Below, in pieces: positions 9,547 through 17,601 of a DNA stretch of 64,000 bases. Position 1 is the stretch's first letter, and each line of letters starts with the position of its first letter. A program made the translations under genes and the position numbers. Source of the stretch: CBEULR01 sp965544035 (GTDB lineage: Bacteria; Bacillota; Desulfotomaculia; Desulfotomaculales; Desulforudaceae); NCBI GenBank assembly GCA_965544035.1, contig CBEULR010000004.1:62001-126000 (forward strand), read 5' to 3'. The notes under the pieces are model-generated. The model was not told the origin of the DNA. It was given only the letters and a program-made list of their open reading frames with translations, and searched no databases.

Positions 9547-11223
9547 TCAATATGCACGTGCCGTCCTGTCATGCTCATTATATGGAGATTTGTGCAATGC
9601 ATTCTCGGCGAAAAGCACCAGGTCGTCGGCGTTGTCCGCGTCTGCGGGACAGGTGCCGACACCGATACTGGCCTCGAGATTTGCCCGAAAGCGAGAGCCC
9701 TCAACACGCATAGGCGTATTCTCCACGGCACGGCGCAGACGCTCACCGATCTCCAGCGCCTGGATCTTACCGGTATCCGGCAGCAGGAGCGCAAAAACCG
9801 CACCGTCATAGCGCGCGAGGTATCCCTTGTCCTTGATGCGGGACCGCAGCAGGGCGGCCACCTGTACCAGAATCCCGTCACCCGAACGGTAACCGAACTC
9901 CCGGTTCACCGCCCGAAACCCGTTCAGACCAAGAAGAACAACAGACAGGGGGCGGCCTTCCCGGGCGCTTATCAGCTCGTCCGACAGCACCCGCCAAAAC
10001 GCCGTTCGGCTCAGCGCACCGGTCAGCGGATCGGCGTCGGCCAGACGCCCCGCCCGGCGGGAAAGGGAAAGGTTGTTGATCGCCACCGCCGCCTGACCGG
10101 CGATGATGGTCAAAATGTGCAGGTTGCGTTCATCATATGCGTAGGGCCGCCGGTCACCGACCAGCAGAATACCCTTGACTTCGTTATCAACGACGAGTGG
10201 AATGATCAGTAAAGAACGGAGAAACTGCGGAAGTCCCTGTGCTTTTGTCAACTGCGGTTCACTGCGGGTGTCGTAAACAATGCTTGGCTCTTTTAGTTCC
10301 ACGGCCCAGGCGACAATTCCTTCTTCTTTCTCCAAAGCCGAATCCTGCAAATCCCTGGCAAACTTGCTGCTGATTGCCACCGCCACGTACTGTTCCCGCT
10401 CCGGCGACCAAAGGTAAACAACTGCGGTGTGGTAGGACAGAATCCGCCTGGTTTCCTCCAGGATCAGGTCGAGCAGTCTTTCCAGATCAAGCCCTGTACC
10501 CAGGCGTTTGGCCACCTTGTACAGCGCCTCCATCTCCAGATTCTGCAGCTCGAGGCGCACGAAGCGGGCCAGGATCCACTGCACAGCCAGCACGGGCAGC
10601 AGTACCATAACCGCCCCCGACAGGCCGATCGTCTGGTAGAGCATTGCGGTCAGCACGCCCAGGGGAATCAGCACCAGATAGGCGGACGCATCCCACTCGA
10701 TCCCCGCCCGCCGCCCGATCAGCGGGAACCGCCCGCGTTTCGGCCGGATGTACAGGGCCACCAGCGCGTGGTTGACAACAAAATAGGCCGTGCAAAAAGC
10801 CGCGATCGGCAGAACGTTGCCCAGAACGAGTGGCTGTCCGGGCAGTCCGCCGGCGAGCAGATAGGCGTGGTAAGCACCGTAGGCCGAAACGGCGAGCTGG
10901 GCGGCATTGAAAAGGGTGGTGCGGAAAGGGTTGCCCCGGTTCATGATCCCCTGTCCGAACATCGTTCCCAGTGCCGTCACCCAGGCCGCCGCTGCGGGAC
11001 CGAAAAGGAGAAAGGCGGCCAGCGTGACGGCGAAACCACAGGTCAGCCGCCCGTGCGGCAGGAAGACGACCAGCCATTCGGCGGCGATGAGCACCAGCAT
11101 CAGCACGCCGAACTCAACCGCGTAGTCAAAGTTCAGATCGGAAAACCAGCGGCCGAGCACCCAGCCGCCGGTGACGATCACCACCCACAGGTACAGGAGG
11201 TTCAGTGCCTGTCCCGCCCGCAT
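9547..11223 (-). CDS. Membrane GAF protein with degenerate GGDEF domain
   Basis: A 558-residue predicted signalling protein. About seven membrane helices occupy residues 8-230, followed by a GAF domain (about 240-395, from LGTGLDLERLLDLILEETRR) and a GGDEF domain (about 400-558, starting ADADPLTGALSRTAFWRVL). The diguanylate-cyclase signature GG[DE]EF is replaced by DGAVF at residues 473-477 in YLARYDGAVFALLLP, so it should not make cyclic di-GMP; it may bind GTP or act as a sensor or scaffold. The ATG is supported by GGGGGAGGTGG. A perfect Spo0A-box-like TGTCGAATTTA lies directly upstream of the ribosome site. The ligand is unknown. Confidence 0.88.
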   Translation of the reverse strand: MRAGQALNLLYLWVVIVTGGWVLGRWFSDLNFDYAVEFGVLMLVLIAAEWLVVFLPHGRLTCGFAVTLAAFLLFGPAAAAWVTALGTMFGQGIMNRGNPFRTTLFNAAQLAVSAYGAYHAYLLAGGLPGQPLVLGNVLPIAAFCTAYFVVNHALVALYIRPKRGRFPLIGRRAGIEWDASAYLVLIPLGVLTAMLYQTIGLSGAVMVLLPVLAVQWILARFVRLELQNLEMEALYKVAKRLGTGLDLERLLDLILEETRRILSYHTAVVYLWSPEREQYVAVAISSKFARDLQDSALEKEEGIVAWAVELKEPSIVYDTRSEPQLTKAQGLPQFLRSLLIIPLVVDNEVKGILLVGDRRPYAYDERNLHILTIIAGQAAVAINNLSLSRRAGRLADADPLTGALSRTAFWRVLSDELISAREGRPLSVVLLGLNGFRAVNREFGYRSGDGILVQVAALLRSRIKDKGYLARYDGAVFALLLPDTGKIQALEIGERLRRAVENTPMRVEGSRFRANLEASIGVGTCPADADNADDLVLFAENALHKSPYNEHDRTARAY

Positions 11224-11246
11224 TGCAGTCCACCTCCCCCGGTAAA

Positions 11247-11253
11247 TTCGACA
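11247..11253 (-). promoter_or_regulatory. Spo0A-box-like heptamer TGTCGAA before the GAF/GGDEF gene
   Basis: The minus strand reads TGTCGAATTTA ending about 20 bases before the ATG and abutting the ribosome site GGGGGAGG. A regulator bound here would most simply repress. Confidence 0.45.
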
Positions 11254-11305
11254 GGGAGCGCCTGATTCCTCCAGAGGATCCCTTTCGCCCCTGAAATATA
11301 CAAAA

Positions 11306-11327
11306 GTGCCGGGTTTTCACCCGGCAC
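11306..11327 (-). terminator. Intrinsic terminator between metK and the GAF/GGDEF gene
   Basis: A perfect stem GTGCCGGG / CCCGGCAC with a 6-base loop. On the minus strand it is followed by TTTTGTATATTT, and on the plus strand by CTTTTG, so it could work both ways. Confidence 0.75.
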
Positions 11328-11362
11328 CTTTTGACCAGTTCTATACCCTATTAAACTCCTGA

Positions 11363-11615
11363 GTCGTCCGGGTTTCCCCCGGGCTCCGGCTTAGCGATTC
11401 GACCCATTTCTAAGCTCGGTTCGGTGTGCGGCGAACCCCTCCTGCGGATTGTTTCCGGGCGCTACTGTCCTATGCGGCCGATCCAGGCGGTCGGCCGCGG
11501 AGAAAGTATCTGCGGAAGCGCCCGTAAACGTCCTCGGCGGGGGCCGCACAGCCCTCACCTTCGCCAAGAATGGTGCCCGAATCGCACGAGTCGCCCGGAG
11601 GTAAACCCGGACGAC
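11363..11615 (+). repeat. Palindromic element, copy A (about 253 bp)
   Basis: The ends are imperfect inverted repeats of about 75 bases, opening TCGTCCGGGTTT on the left and closing AAACCCGGACGA on the right. The centre has a second GCGGCCG-rich inverted pair, so the whole unit can fold on itself. It is nearly identical, in inverse orientation, to copy B at 15821-16078, and its ends resemble copy C. No transposase is encoded. Confidence 0.82.
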
Positions 11616-11677
11616 ACGATTCCAGTTATTGTTTTTCTGATGATATCACCCGCCAAGGTAACACGGGTTTCCAAACA

Positions 11678-12868
11678 CTACCTGCCGACCATTTCTAAGA
11701 GTGCCTCCGCCTTGTCGGTCTTTTCCCACGGGAGATCCAGGTCATGCCGCCCAAAGTGGCCGTAAGCGGCAACCTGCTTGTATATCGGGCGGCGCAGCTG
11801 CAGATTGTGAATGATCGCCGCCGGGCGCAGATCGAAAACCTCCCGCACGGCCGCACTCAGGCGGTCCTCGTCCACCCGCCCGGTGCCGAAGGTGTCCACC
11901 CGGAGCGAAACCGGCTGGGCCACCCCGATGGCGTACGCCAGGTGTACCTCACACTTGTCGGCGAGTCCCGCCGCCACGATGTTTTTCGCCACATAGCGTG
12001 CGGCGTAGCTTGCCGAGCGGTCAACCTTCGTCGGGTCCTTGCCCGAAAAGGCGCCGCCGCCGTGCCTGGCGATGCCGCCGTAAGTATCGACGATGATCTT
12101 TCGGCCCGTCAGCCCGGTATCGGCCTGCGGCCCGCCCATCACAAAACGGCCGGTCGGATTGATCAGAAAGCGCGTCCCGTTGACCAGAAGATGCGCCGGC
12201 ACCACCGGCCGGATCACGTGGTCGATGATGTCGCGGGTGTAGGTTTTTCGATCGACATCCGGGTGATGCTGCGCCGAAACAACCACCGTTTCGACGTGCA
12301 CGGGCTTCCCGTTCTCGTATTCGACCGTGACCTGGGTCTTGCCGTCAGGGCGCAGATAATCCAGAATCCCGTTTTTCCGCACCTCGGCCAGCCGCCGGGC
12401 GATCTTGTGCGCGATCATGATGGGCATGGGCATCAGTTCTTCGGTCTCGTTGGTTGCGTAACCGATCATCAGCCCCTGGTCCCCGGCACCAACCTGGTTG
12501 AAAATGTCGTCCAGTTCGGCTCCGGTTTTCGCCTCCAGTGCCCTGTCCACTCCGAGGGCGATATCCGGAGACTGCTCGTCGATCGCTGTCAACACCGCGC
12601 AAGTCTCGCAGTCAAAGCCGTACTTCGCCCGGGTATAACCGATATCACACACCGTCTTGCGGACGGTCGCCGGGATATCCACATAGCATTTGCAGGTAAT
12701 CTCACCCGAAATAAACACCAGCCCGGTCGTCACCAGCGTCTCGCAGGCCACCCGAGCGTTCGGATCCTTACTGAGGATTTCGTCCAGAATCGCGTCCGAT
12801 ATCTGGTCGGCCACTTTGTCCGGATGACCTTCGGTGACGGATTCAGACGTAAAAAGATGTCTGGCCAA
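11678..12868 (-). CDS. metK: S-adenosylmethionine synthetase
   Basis: MetK makes SAM from methionine and ATP in the cytoplasm. The 396-residue protein has the usual length and motifs: GHPDKVADQISDAILDE near residues 15-31, GAGDQGLMIGYATNET near 118-133, and the P-loop-like GGGAFSGKDPTKVDRS near 260-275. Translation starts at TTG, 5 bases after GGGGAGG. A sigma-A type promoter (TTGACA, 17 bases, TAGAAT) lies in the upstream gap, and no SAM riboswitch is visible there. The gene sits alone between terminators and lies inside the inverted pair of elements A and B. Confidence 0.98.
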   Translation of the reverse strand: MARHLFTSESVTEGHPDKVADQISDAILDEILSKDPNARVACETLVTTGLVFISGEITCKCYVDIPATVRKTVCDIGYTRAKYGFDCETCAVLTAIDEQSPDIALGVDRALEAKTGAELDDIFNQVGAGDQGLMIGYATNETEELMPMPIMIAHKIARRLAEVRKNGILDYLRPDGKTQVTVEYENGKPVHVETVVVSAQHHPDVDRKTYTRDIIDHVIRPVVPAHLLVNGTRFLINPTGRFVMGGPQADTGLTGRKIIVDTYGGIARHGGGAFSGKDPTKVDRSASYAARYVAKNIVAAGLADKCEVHLAYAIGVAQPVSLRVDTFGTGRVDEDRLSAAVREVFDLRPAAIIHNLQLRRPIYKQVAAYGHFGRHDLDLPWEKTDKAEALLEMVGR

Positions 12869-12910
12869 TTGTACCTCCCCTATCTGTTTCCTAATAGAGA
12901 AATCGGCATT

Positions 12911-12939
12911 ATTCTAGCAAGGCCAGCAATTAATGTCAA
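12911..12939 (-). promoter_or_regulatory. Sigma-A type promoter of metK
   Basis: Minus-strand TTGACA (12934-12939), a spacer of 17 bases and TAGAAT (12911-12916), about 40 bases before the TTG start. The elements are near perfect. Confidence 0.8.
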
Positions 12940-12998
12940 TCAGGAGGGTCAGGCACTTAAATTTTTTACATTTCGGCGGAAAGCCTTGGGAAATAAGA

Positions 12999-13021
12999 AC
13001 CCCCGGCGAAACACCGGGGGG
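12999..13021 (-). terminator. Intrinsic terminator after bioY
   Basis: Minus-strand stem CCCCCGG..CCGGGGG (7 pairs, 7-base loop) followed by TTCTTATTT, about 55 bases after the bioY stop. Confidence 0.8.
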
Positions 13022-13075
13022 ACGGACCATTGCATTTTCCATATTCGTGCTGTGGATTCTCTATTGCCGGTCTGA

Positions 13076-13678
13076 TTACCCGCTCGCGTCACGGGGCAGA
13101 AACACGGCGGCGACGGCAGCAGCCAGAGCCACCTTGGTCAGCTCGCCGGGAATGAACGGGACAAGCCCCAGCCACAGCAGTTCCGGCAACGAGGTGATCC
13201 CCGTCACGAGTGCCAGATGCACGATGCCCGCACCAAAGATAATCAAAAAGTCAGCGCACAGCAAAAGCCCGATCAGACCCGGCACGGTGCGGGCTGTCGG
13301 GAAAGTGCGCACCGCGTAACCGACAGTAACGGCCGCGGCCACAAAGCCAAGGATATAACCGCCCGTCGGTCCGGCCAGGTAGGCCAGCCCCCCGGCCATC
13401 CCCTGAAACCAGGGCATTCCCAGCGCCCCGGCAGCGGCGTAAAACCCCACGCCGAAGCCCGCCCAGGCGCGCCCCATCATGACCCCGGCCAGCAGCACCG
13501 CGAAAGTCTGCCCTGTGACCGGCACCGGCGACCAGGGCACAGGCACCCGCACCTGAGCCGCCAATCCGATCAGCAACGCGAACCCGAGGGCCAGCGCTAT
13601 CTTTCCGCCCAAAGGCAGTTCCTCACACCGCCAAAACGCCCGCTCCGCACTGCGGCGTAAACGCAATACCGCTTCCAT
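13076..13678 (-). CDS. bioY: Biotin transporter BioY (ECF S component)
   Basis: A 200-residue membrane protein that captures biotin and delivers it through the energy-coupling-factor transporter. Seen: about six hydrophobic helices and the BioY pattern VPVPWSPVPVTGQTFAVLLA near residues 45-65, then LAGPTGGYILGFVAAA and PFIPGELTKVALA. The ATG is preferred because GGAGGT lies 11 bases upstream; a GTG three codons earlier is too close to it. No biotin biosynthesis gene is adjacent, so it probably serves uptake. Its promoter overlaps a BirA-type operator, which would silence the gene when biotin is plentiful. Confidence 0.95.
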   Translation of the reverse strand: MEAVLRLRRSAERAFWRCEELPLGGKIALALGFALLIGLAAQVRVPVPWSPVPVTGQTFAVLLAGVMMGRAWAGFGVGFYAAAGALGMPWFQGMAGGLAYLAGPTGGYILGFVAAAVTVGYAVRTFPTARTVPGLIGLLLCADFLIIFGAGIVHLALVTGITSLPELLWLGLVPFIPGELTKVALAAAVAAVFLPRDASG

Positions 13679-13711
13679 ATCCGGCACCCACCTCCATCTC
13701 TGAATGGAGGT

Positions 13712-13740
13712 ATTTTATACCGGGCGCCGCTCTTTGTCAA
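13712..13740 (-). promoter_or_regulatory. bioY promoter
   Basis: Minus-strand TTGACA (13735-13740), a 17-base spacer and TAAAAT (13712-13717). The -35 box is part of the left half of the BirA-like operator. Confidence 0.7.
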
Positions 13741-13765
13741 CCACTTTTTAGTGAATGGTTGACAA
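13734..13765. promoter_or_regulatory. BirA-type biotin operator of bioY
   Basis: A perfect inverted repeat TTGTCAACC, 14 bases, GGTTGACAA. It fits the half-site and spacing style of the bacterial biotin operators bound by BirA (TTGTTAACC-like halves). It overlaps the -35 element of bioY, so biotin-loaded BirA would block transcription. Confidence 0.8.
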
Positions 13766-13811
13766 TGTAAGTTGGGCTTCGTTGTAAAAAAAGACCTAGT
13801 ACCTTAATTGT

Positions 13812-13869
13812 AAAAAGGGACCAGGCACCTTTTTAAGGTCTTTAACTTAGGCGCCTGACCCCTTTTTCA
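13812..13869 (-). repeat. GGTCAGGCGCCT-type hairpin repeat, likely terminator
   Basis: AAAAAGGGACCAGGCACCT pairs with its near-inverse AGGCGCCTGACCCCTTTTT around an 18-base loop. It lies just past the stop of the PRC-barrel gene, and on the minus strand the stem ends in TTTTT, so it probably ends transcription. A half copy (AGGGTCAGGCACTT) is present near 12944-12958. Confidence 0.6.
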
Positions 13870-13886
13870 AAACACCCACCTGTTTG

Positions 13887-14129
13887 TTAGACTTCGGTAA
13901 GTCCGGATTCCACCAGAATGGCGTCGGGCCCGATCTTGCGGATCTGCTCCCAGGGCACCACCAAGTCCGGCCCGCCCCTCAGCAGCCCGAAACGTTTCTT
14001 CGGGTTCTCCAGGACGATCGCCGTGACCTTCCCGGTGTCCGGATCGATATGCATATCCTTTACCGCACCCAGGCGGGTGCCGTCGCCGATGTCAATGATG
14101 TCGCGCCTGGTCATATCGCTTACTTTCAT
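13887..14129 (-). CDS. YlmC/YmxH family PRC-barrel protein
   Basis: An 80-residue PRC-barrel domain protein: MKVSDMTRRDIIDIGDGTRL, then DPDTGKVTAIVLENP and LVVPWEQIRKIGPDAILVE. The YlmC/YmxH group is conserved in endospore formers and is annotated as sporulation-related, but the molecular role is unknown. It supports a spore-forming host. The ATG follows GGGGTGAAGA. It stands between murJ upstream and its own hairpin downstream. Confidence 0.88.
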   Translation of the reverse strand: MKVSDMTRRDIIDIGDGTRLGAVKDMHIDPDTGKVTAIVLENPKKRFGLLRGGPDLVVPWEQIRKIGPDAILVESGLTEV

Positions 14130-14175
14130 CCATTCTTCACCCCCACCCCATACTATGAACCGGGGGTGAATTCGG

Positions 14176-15756
14176 TCACCGGCCGCGAGCGGTTAGAAAG
14201 CGGCGGACGCCGTCCAAAATCTGGCGCGCGCCCCGCTTCAGTATGGCCACTTCCTCAAAACGGAGCGCGACGCAGGAAATGGTGAAGGCCGCCACACCGA
14301 CGATAATCGCGCCTCCCACCTGCACGATCAGACCCGGCGTCCCGTAAGAGGCTGTAAACGTAGACAGGATATCATTCGCGATCAGCGTCGCCCAGGCCAT
14401 TACACCGGAAGCAAGCAGCACGGCGGCACCAAAGCGCAGCCAGCCGGCGTGCCAGATGCCCGGCAGACGCCGCTCCAGATACCACACCAGCAGGATGGTG
14501 TTGACCAGGGCCGAGAGCGAACTGGCCAGGGCCAGGCCGCCGTGCGCCATCGGCCCCATCAGGATAATACTCAGAATAAGATTCAGGAAAAGGTTTACGG
14601 CCAGGAGCTTGACCGGCGTGACAGTATCTTGAAAGGCGTAAAACCCGCGGGTCAGAATGATGTTCGTCGCGAAACCGACCAGCCCCACGCTGTAGAACAG
14701 CAGGGCGACGGCCGTCATCGCCGTGGCCCGCTCATCGAACGCCCCCCGCTCAAACAGCAGCTGCACGATCGGCACACGCAGGACGATCAGCCCCACCCCG
14801 GCGGGGATGGTGGTCATGATGATGATCCGCAGGGCACGGCGCATCAAATCGGCAACATCTTGGTGCCGGCCCTCGGCTACCCAGGTGGTGAGCGTCGGGA
14901 AAACGGCCGTGCTCAGCGCCAGCACGAACAGCGAAACCGGCAGCTGAATCAGCTTGTTTCCGAAGTTCAGCGCGGCGATGCTGCCCTCGGCGAGCATGGA
15001 GGCCAGAAAGCGGTCCACGACGATATACAACTGACTGATCGTAATGCCGATCGTCACCGGCACCACCAGTTCGAAAAGCTTTTGCACACCGGGATGCCGC
15101 CAGTCGAAGGAAAACCGGAACTGAAAACCGGCCCTGCGCAGGGCGGGAAACTGTATCAGGGCGGCAGCGGCCATCCCCAGCACGGTCCCGTAAGCCAGAC
15201 CGTGGATGCCGTAAACGGCGCCCAGGGTCAGCGCCCCGGCGATGATCACCATGTTGTTGACCGCACCGCTGAAGGCCGGAATACCGAAGATATTGTTCGC
15301 ATTCAGGAAACCCGTGAAAATCGTGGCCAGCCCCGCAAAGACCAGAACCGGGAACATCACGCGGGTCAGTCCTGCCGCCAGTGCGGCGCTCTCTCCGGAC
15401 AGACCGGGCGCGATGATCTTCACCACCAGGGGCGCGGCCAGCACACCAAGCACGGTCAGAGCTGAGAGCAGGACGAACAGCAGGTTGATCACGTTTGCGG
15501 ACAGGGTCCAGGCCTCGCGGTGTTCACCCCGGGCCTTGTACTCGGTGAAAACCGGCACCACAACCGAGGCCAGGGCCTGCGAAAGGATGGCAAAAAAAAG
15601 CATCGGCAGCGTGAGTGCCACCAGATAGGCGTCGGTGGCCGCCGTCGCCCCAAACATATGGGCGATAACCACTTCCCGGCCGAGGCCCAGGAAGCGCGAC
15701 AGCAGGTTTAGTGCAGCAATTACAAGGGTGGCCTGAAACAACATCCGGCCGATCAA
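14176..15756 (-). CDS. murJ: Lipid II flippase MurJ
   Basis: A 526-residue membrane protein with about 14 hydrophobic helices. MurJ moves lipid II across the cytoplasmic membrane for peptidoglycan synthesis. The N-terminus has the family pattern SRFLGLGREVVIAHMFGA..ATDAYLVA; an inner segment reads GNKLIQLPVSLFVLALSTAVFPTL. Translation starts at TTG, 9 bases after GAGGTGATT. The C-terminal extension after the last helix is short. The gene lies inside the segment bounded by elements A and B. Confidence 0.94.
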   Translation of the reverse strand: MIGRMLFQATLVIAALNLLSRFLGLGREVVIAHMFGATAATDAYLVALTLPMLFFAILSQALASVVVPVFTEYKARGEHREAWTLSANVINLLFVLLSALTVLGVLAAPLVVKIIAPGLSGESAALAAGLTRVMFPVLVFAGLATIFTGFLNANNIFGIPAFSGAVNNMVIIAGALTLGAVYGIHGLAYGTVLGMAAAALIQFPALRRAGFQFRFSFDWRHPGVQKLFELVVPVTIGITISQLYIVVDRFLASMLAEGSIAALNFGNKLIQLPVSLFVLALSTAVFPTLTTWVAEGRHQDVADLMRRALRIIIMTTIPAGVGLIVLRVPIVQLLFERGAFDERATAMTAVALLFYSVGLVGFATNIILTRGFYAFQDTVTPVKLLAVNLFLNLILSIILMGPMAHGGLALASSLSALVNTILLVWYLERRLPGIWHAGWLRFGAAVLLASGVMAWATLIANDILSTFTASYGTPGLIVQVGGAIIVGVAAFTISCVALRFEEVAILKRGARQILDGVRRFLTARGR

Positions 15757-16089
15757 ACGAGAATCACCTCAAAAAGAGTAGTCAGCAGTCAGTATTCAGT
15801 ATTCAGTAGAAACAAGGAAGGTGGCATCTGGGTTTGCCCCCGGGCGACTCGTGCGATTCGGGCACCATTCTTAGCGAAGGTGAGGGCTGTGCGGCCCCCG
15901 ACGAGGACGTTTACGGCCGCTTCCACAGAGTCATGCCCTTCGCGGCCGACCGCCTGGATAGGCCGCCTTGAAAAAAAGCGGCCGGAAACAATCCGCAGGA
16001 GGGGTTCGCCGCACACCGAACCGAGCTTAGAAATGGTCGAATCGCTAAGCTGGAGCCCGGGGTAAACCCGGATGACACGGAAATTAGCC
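15757..16089. other. Gene-free stretch with TACT-type repeat and palindromic element B
   Basis: The 333-base gap upstream of murJ holds a short AGTATTCAGTATTCAGTA repeat run (15781-15808) and then element B. No clear murJ promoter was recognised; it may lie within the repeats. Confidence 0.65.
15821..16078 (-). repeat. Palindromic element, copy B (about 258 bp)
   Basis: An inverse-oriented near copy of element A. Long blocks are identical, including GAACCCCTCCTGCGGATTGT and GTGCCCGAATCGCACGAGTC read on the minus strand; differences gather in the central loop. The terminal arms form an imperfect inverted repeat of about 75 bases with ends CATCCGGGTTTACCCC and CATCTGGGTTTGCCCC. With A it bounds the metK-bioY-PRC-murJ segment. 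Confidence 0.82.
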
Positions 16090-17502
16090 CTAAATCCCCG
16101 CCAGGCGGCGGATCTCGCTCTGGATTTCCTTGATCTGCTCCGGTGAATTGGCCTCGGTATAGATGCGGAATACGGGCTCGGTACCCGAAGCCCGGATCAG
16201 CACCCAGGCGCCGTCATCCAGCACCAGCTTGGTGCCGTCAACGGCAATCCTCTCCGCCACCGCCCGTCCGGCCAAATGCGAAGGAGCCAAATCGCGTACG
16301 GCATCCAGGATGGCCGGCTTCTGTTCCGGCGTGGTGTGCAGGTCGATCCGCTCGCTGTACATCCGCCCGAACCGTTCCCCGATCTCATCCAGCAGGGTCT
16401 TCAGGGGTTTCCCGTGCACCGCCCGGATCTCGGCCGCCAGCATCCCACCCAGAATGCCGTCCTTCTCGGGTACATGACCGCGAATCGACAGCCCCCCGCT
16501 CTCCTCTCCGCCGCAGATACAGCCCGGCTCCAGCAGGCACTGCCCTATATACTTGAATCCGACCGGCGTTTCCACAGCCTCTTGGCTGTAAGCTTTGGCA
16601 ATGCGGTTCAGCTGATGGGTCGTGGCCACCGTCCGCGCCACCGGTCCCCGCCAGCCGCGCACGGCCAGCAGGTGGTAGTAAACCAGCGTCAGCAATTGGT
16701 TCGGTGAAATGTAGCTGCCGTCGGCATCGATGATGCCCAGGCGGTCGGCGTCCCCGTCCAGACCCAGACCGAGGTGCGCCCCATCCGCCAGTACCCGCTC
16801 CCGCAGACCGCTCAGCTTCTCGGCGCTCGGATCGGGCAGTGAACCGCCGAACAGCGGGTCGCGGTGGTTGTGCAGGGCGGACACCTCCACATCGAGCCCG
16901 CCGAGCATCCGTTCCAAGTAGCCGATCCCCGCACCGTGCAGCGGATCGACGATTACCTTCAGCCCGGCCTTCCGGATGGCGTCGCCGTCCACCAGTCCCA
17001 GCACGTGTGCTATATAGTCGTCCGAAGGATCAATCTCCTCCCGCCGCCCGGGAGAGCCGGCCACAGTATGCGGCTTTTCCCCGCTCAGCCGGCGGGCGAT
17101 GTAAGCCTCGATGCGCTCGGTAGTCTCGGGCAGGGCCGGCCCGGCATAATGCGGGATAAATTTAATGCCGTTGTATTCCGGCGGGTTGTGACTGGCCGTA
17201 AGCATCACCGCTCCGGCCGCCTGGTAATGCCGCACCGCAAAGGCGGTCACCGGGGTGGGCATCGCCGTCCGGCCGATCATCACCGGAATTCCTAGTCCCG
17301 TCATCACCTCGCCCACCCGCGCGGCGAAATGCTCCGAGAGAAACCGGTTGTCGTATCCGATCACCACCCCGCGCTCCGCGAGCCCCCGGTCGAGCAAATG
17401 GTCGGCGATTGCCCCGGCCACCACGGACACGTTCCCGAAGGTGAAGTCATCGGCCATAATACCACGCCAGCCGTCAGTTCCAAATCTAATCTGTTGCGGC
17501 AC
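16090..17502 (-). CDS. Phosphoglucomutase/phosphomannomutase family protein
   Basis: A 470-residue alpha-D-phosphohexomutase that moves phosphate between C1 and C6 of a hexose. Motifs: the active serine loop TASHNPPEYNG near residues 102-112, the metal loop GLDGDADRLGIID near 243-255, the sugar-binding loop GEESGGLSIRGH, and the phosphate loop RASGTEPVFRIYTEA near the C-terminus. With galU nearby it could supply UDP-glucose precursors for wall polymers; glucose versus mannose preference cannot be told from sequence alone. The start is GTG with AAAGGA somewhat far upstream. Confidence 0.92.
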   Translation of the reverse strand: MPQQIRFGTDGWRGIMADDFTFGNVSVVAGAIADHLLDRGLAERGVVIGYDNRFLSEHFAARVGEVMTGLGIPVMIGRTAMPTPVTAFAVRHYQAAGAVMLTASHNPPEYNGIKFIPHYAGPALPETTERIEAYIARRLSGEKPHTVAGSPGRREEIDPSDDYIAHVLGLVDGDAIRKAGLKVIVDPLHGAGIGYLERMLGGLDVEVSALHNHRDPLFGGSLPDPSAEKLSGLRERVLADGAHLGLGLDGDADRLGIIDADGSYISPNQLLTLVYYHLLAVRGWRGPVARTVATTHQLNRIAKAYSQEAVETPVGFKYIGQCLLEPGCICGGEESGGLSIRGHVPEKDGILGGMLAAEIRAVHGKPLKTLLDEIGERFGRMYSERIDLHTTPEQKPAILDAVRDLAPSHLAGRAVAERIAVDGTKLVLDDGAWVLIRASGTEPVFRIYTEANSPEQIKEIQSEIRRLAGI

Positions 17503-17601
17503 GGATCATTCAATCCTTTCCATTATTTGACTCAGTCTTTATTCTCCCCGCAGGCGCCCAATCCCTTCCCCTCTCCCACCTCAAACTTCCCACTTTCCAC
17601 A

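Larger units (their letters stand above)
11224..11677. other. Gene-free stretch with terminator and palindromic element A
   Basis: This gap between metK and the GAF/GGDEF gene holds a Spo0A-box-like heptamer, a hairpin terminator, palindromic element A and about 60 plain bases after the metK stop. A short reading frame crossing element A is not conserved in copy B and is not considered a gene. Confidence 0.7.

Noticed and set aside
9547..11223. Active diguanylate cyclase
   Set aside because: The signature residues are DGAVF, without the catalytic glycines and acidic residue.
11424..11765. Short ORF inside palindromic element A, beginning like one in copy B
   Set aside because: The two frames agree only for the first few dozen residues and then diverge by indels, so the likeness is due to DNA similarity and not to coding constraint.
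12869..13075. Possible SAM riboswitch upstream of metK
   Set aside because: The gap is short and has a clear sigma-A promoter, the bioY terminator and no SAM-I core.
11363..16078. Composite transposon bounded by elements A and B
   Set aside because: The enclosed genes are core genes and no transposase is present; duplications at the outer ends were not found.
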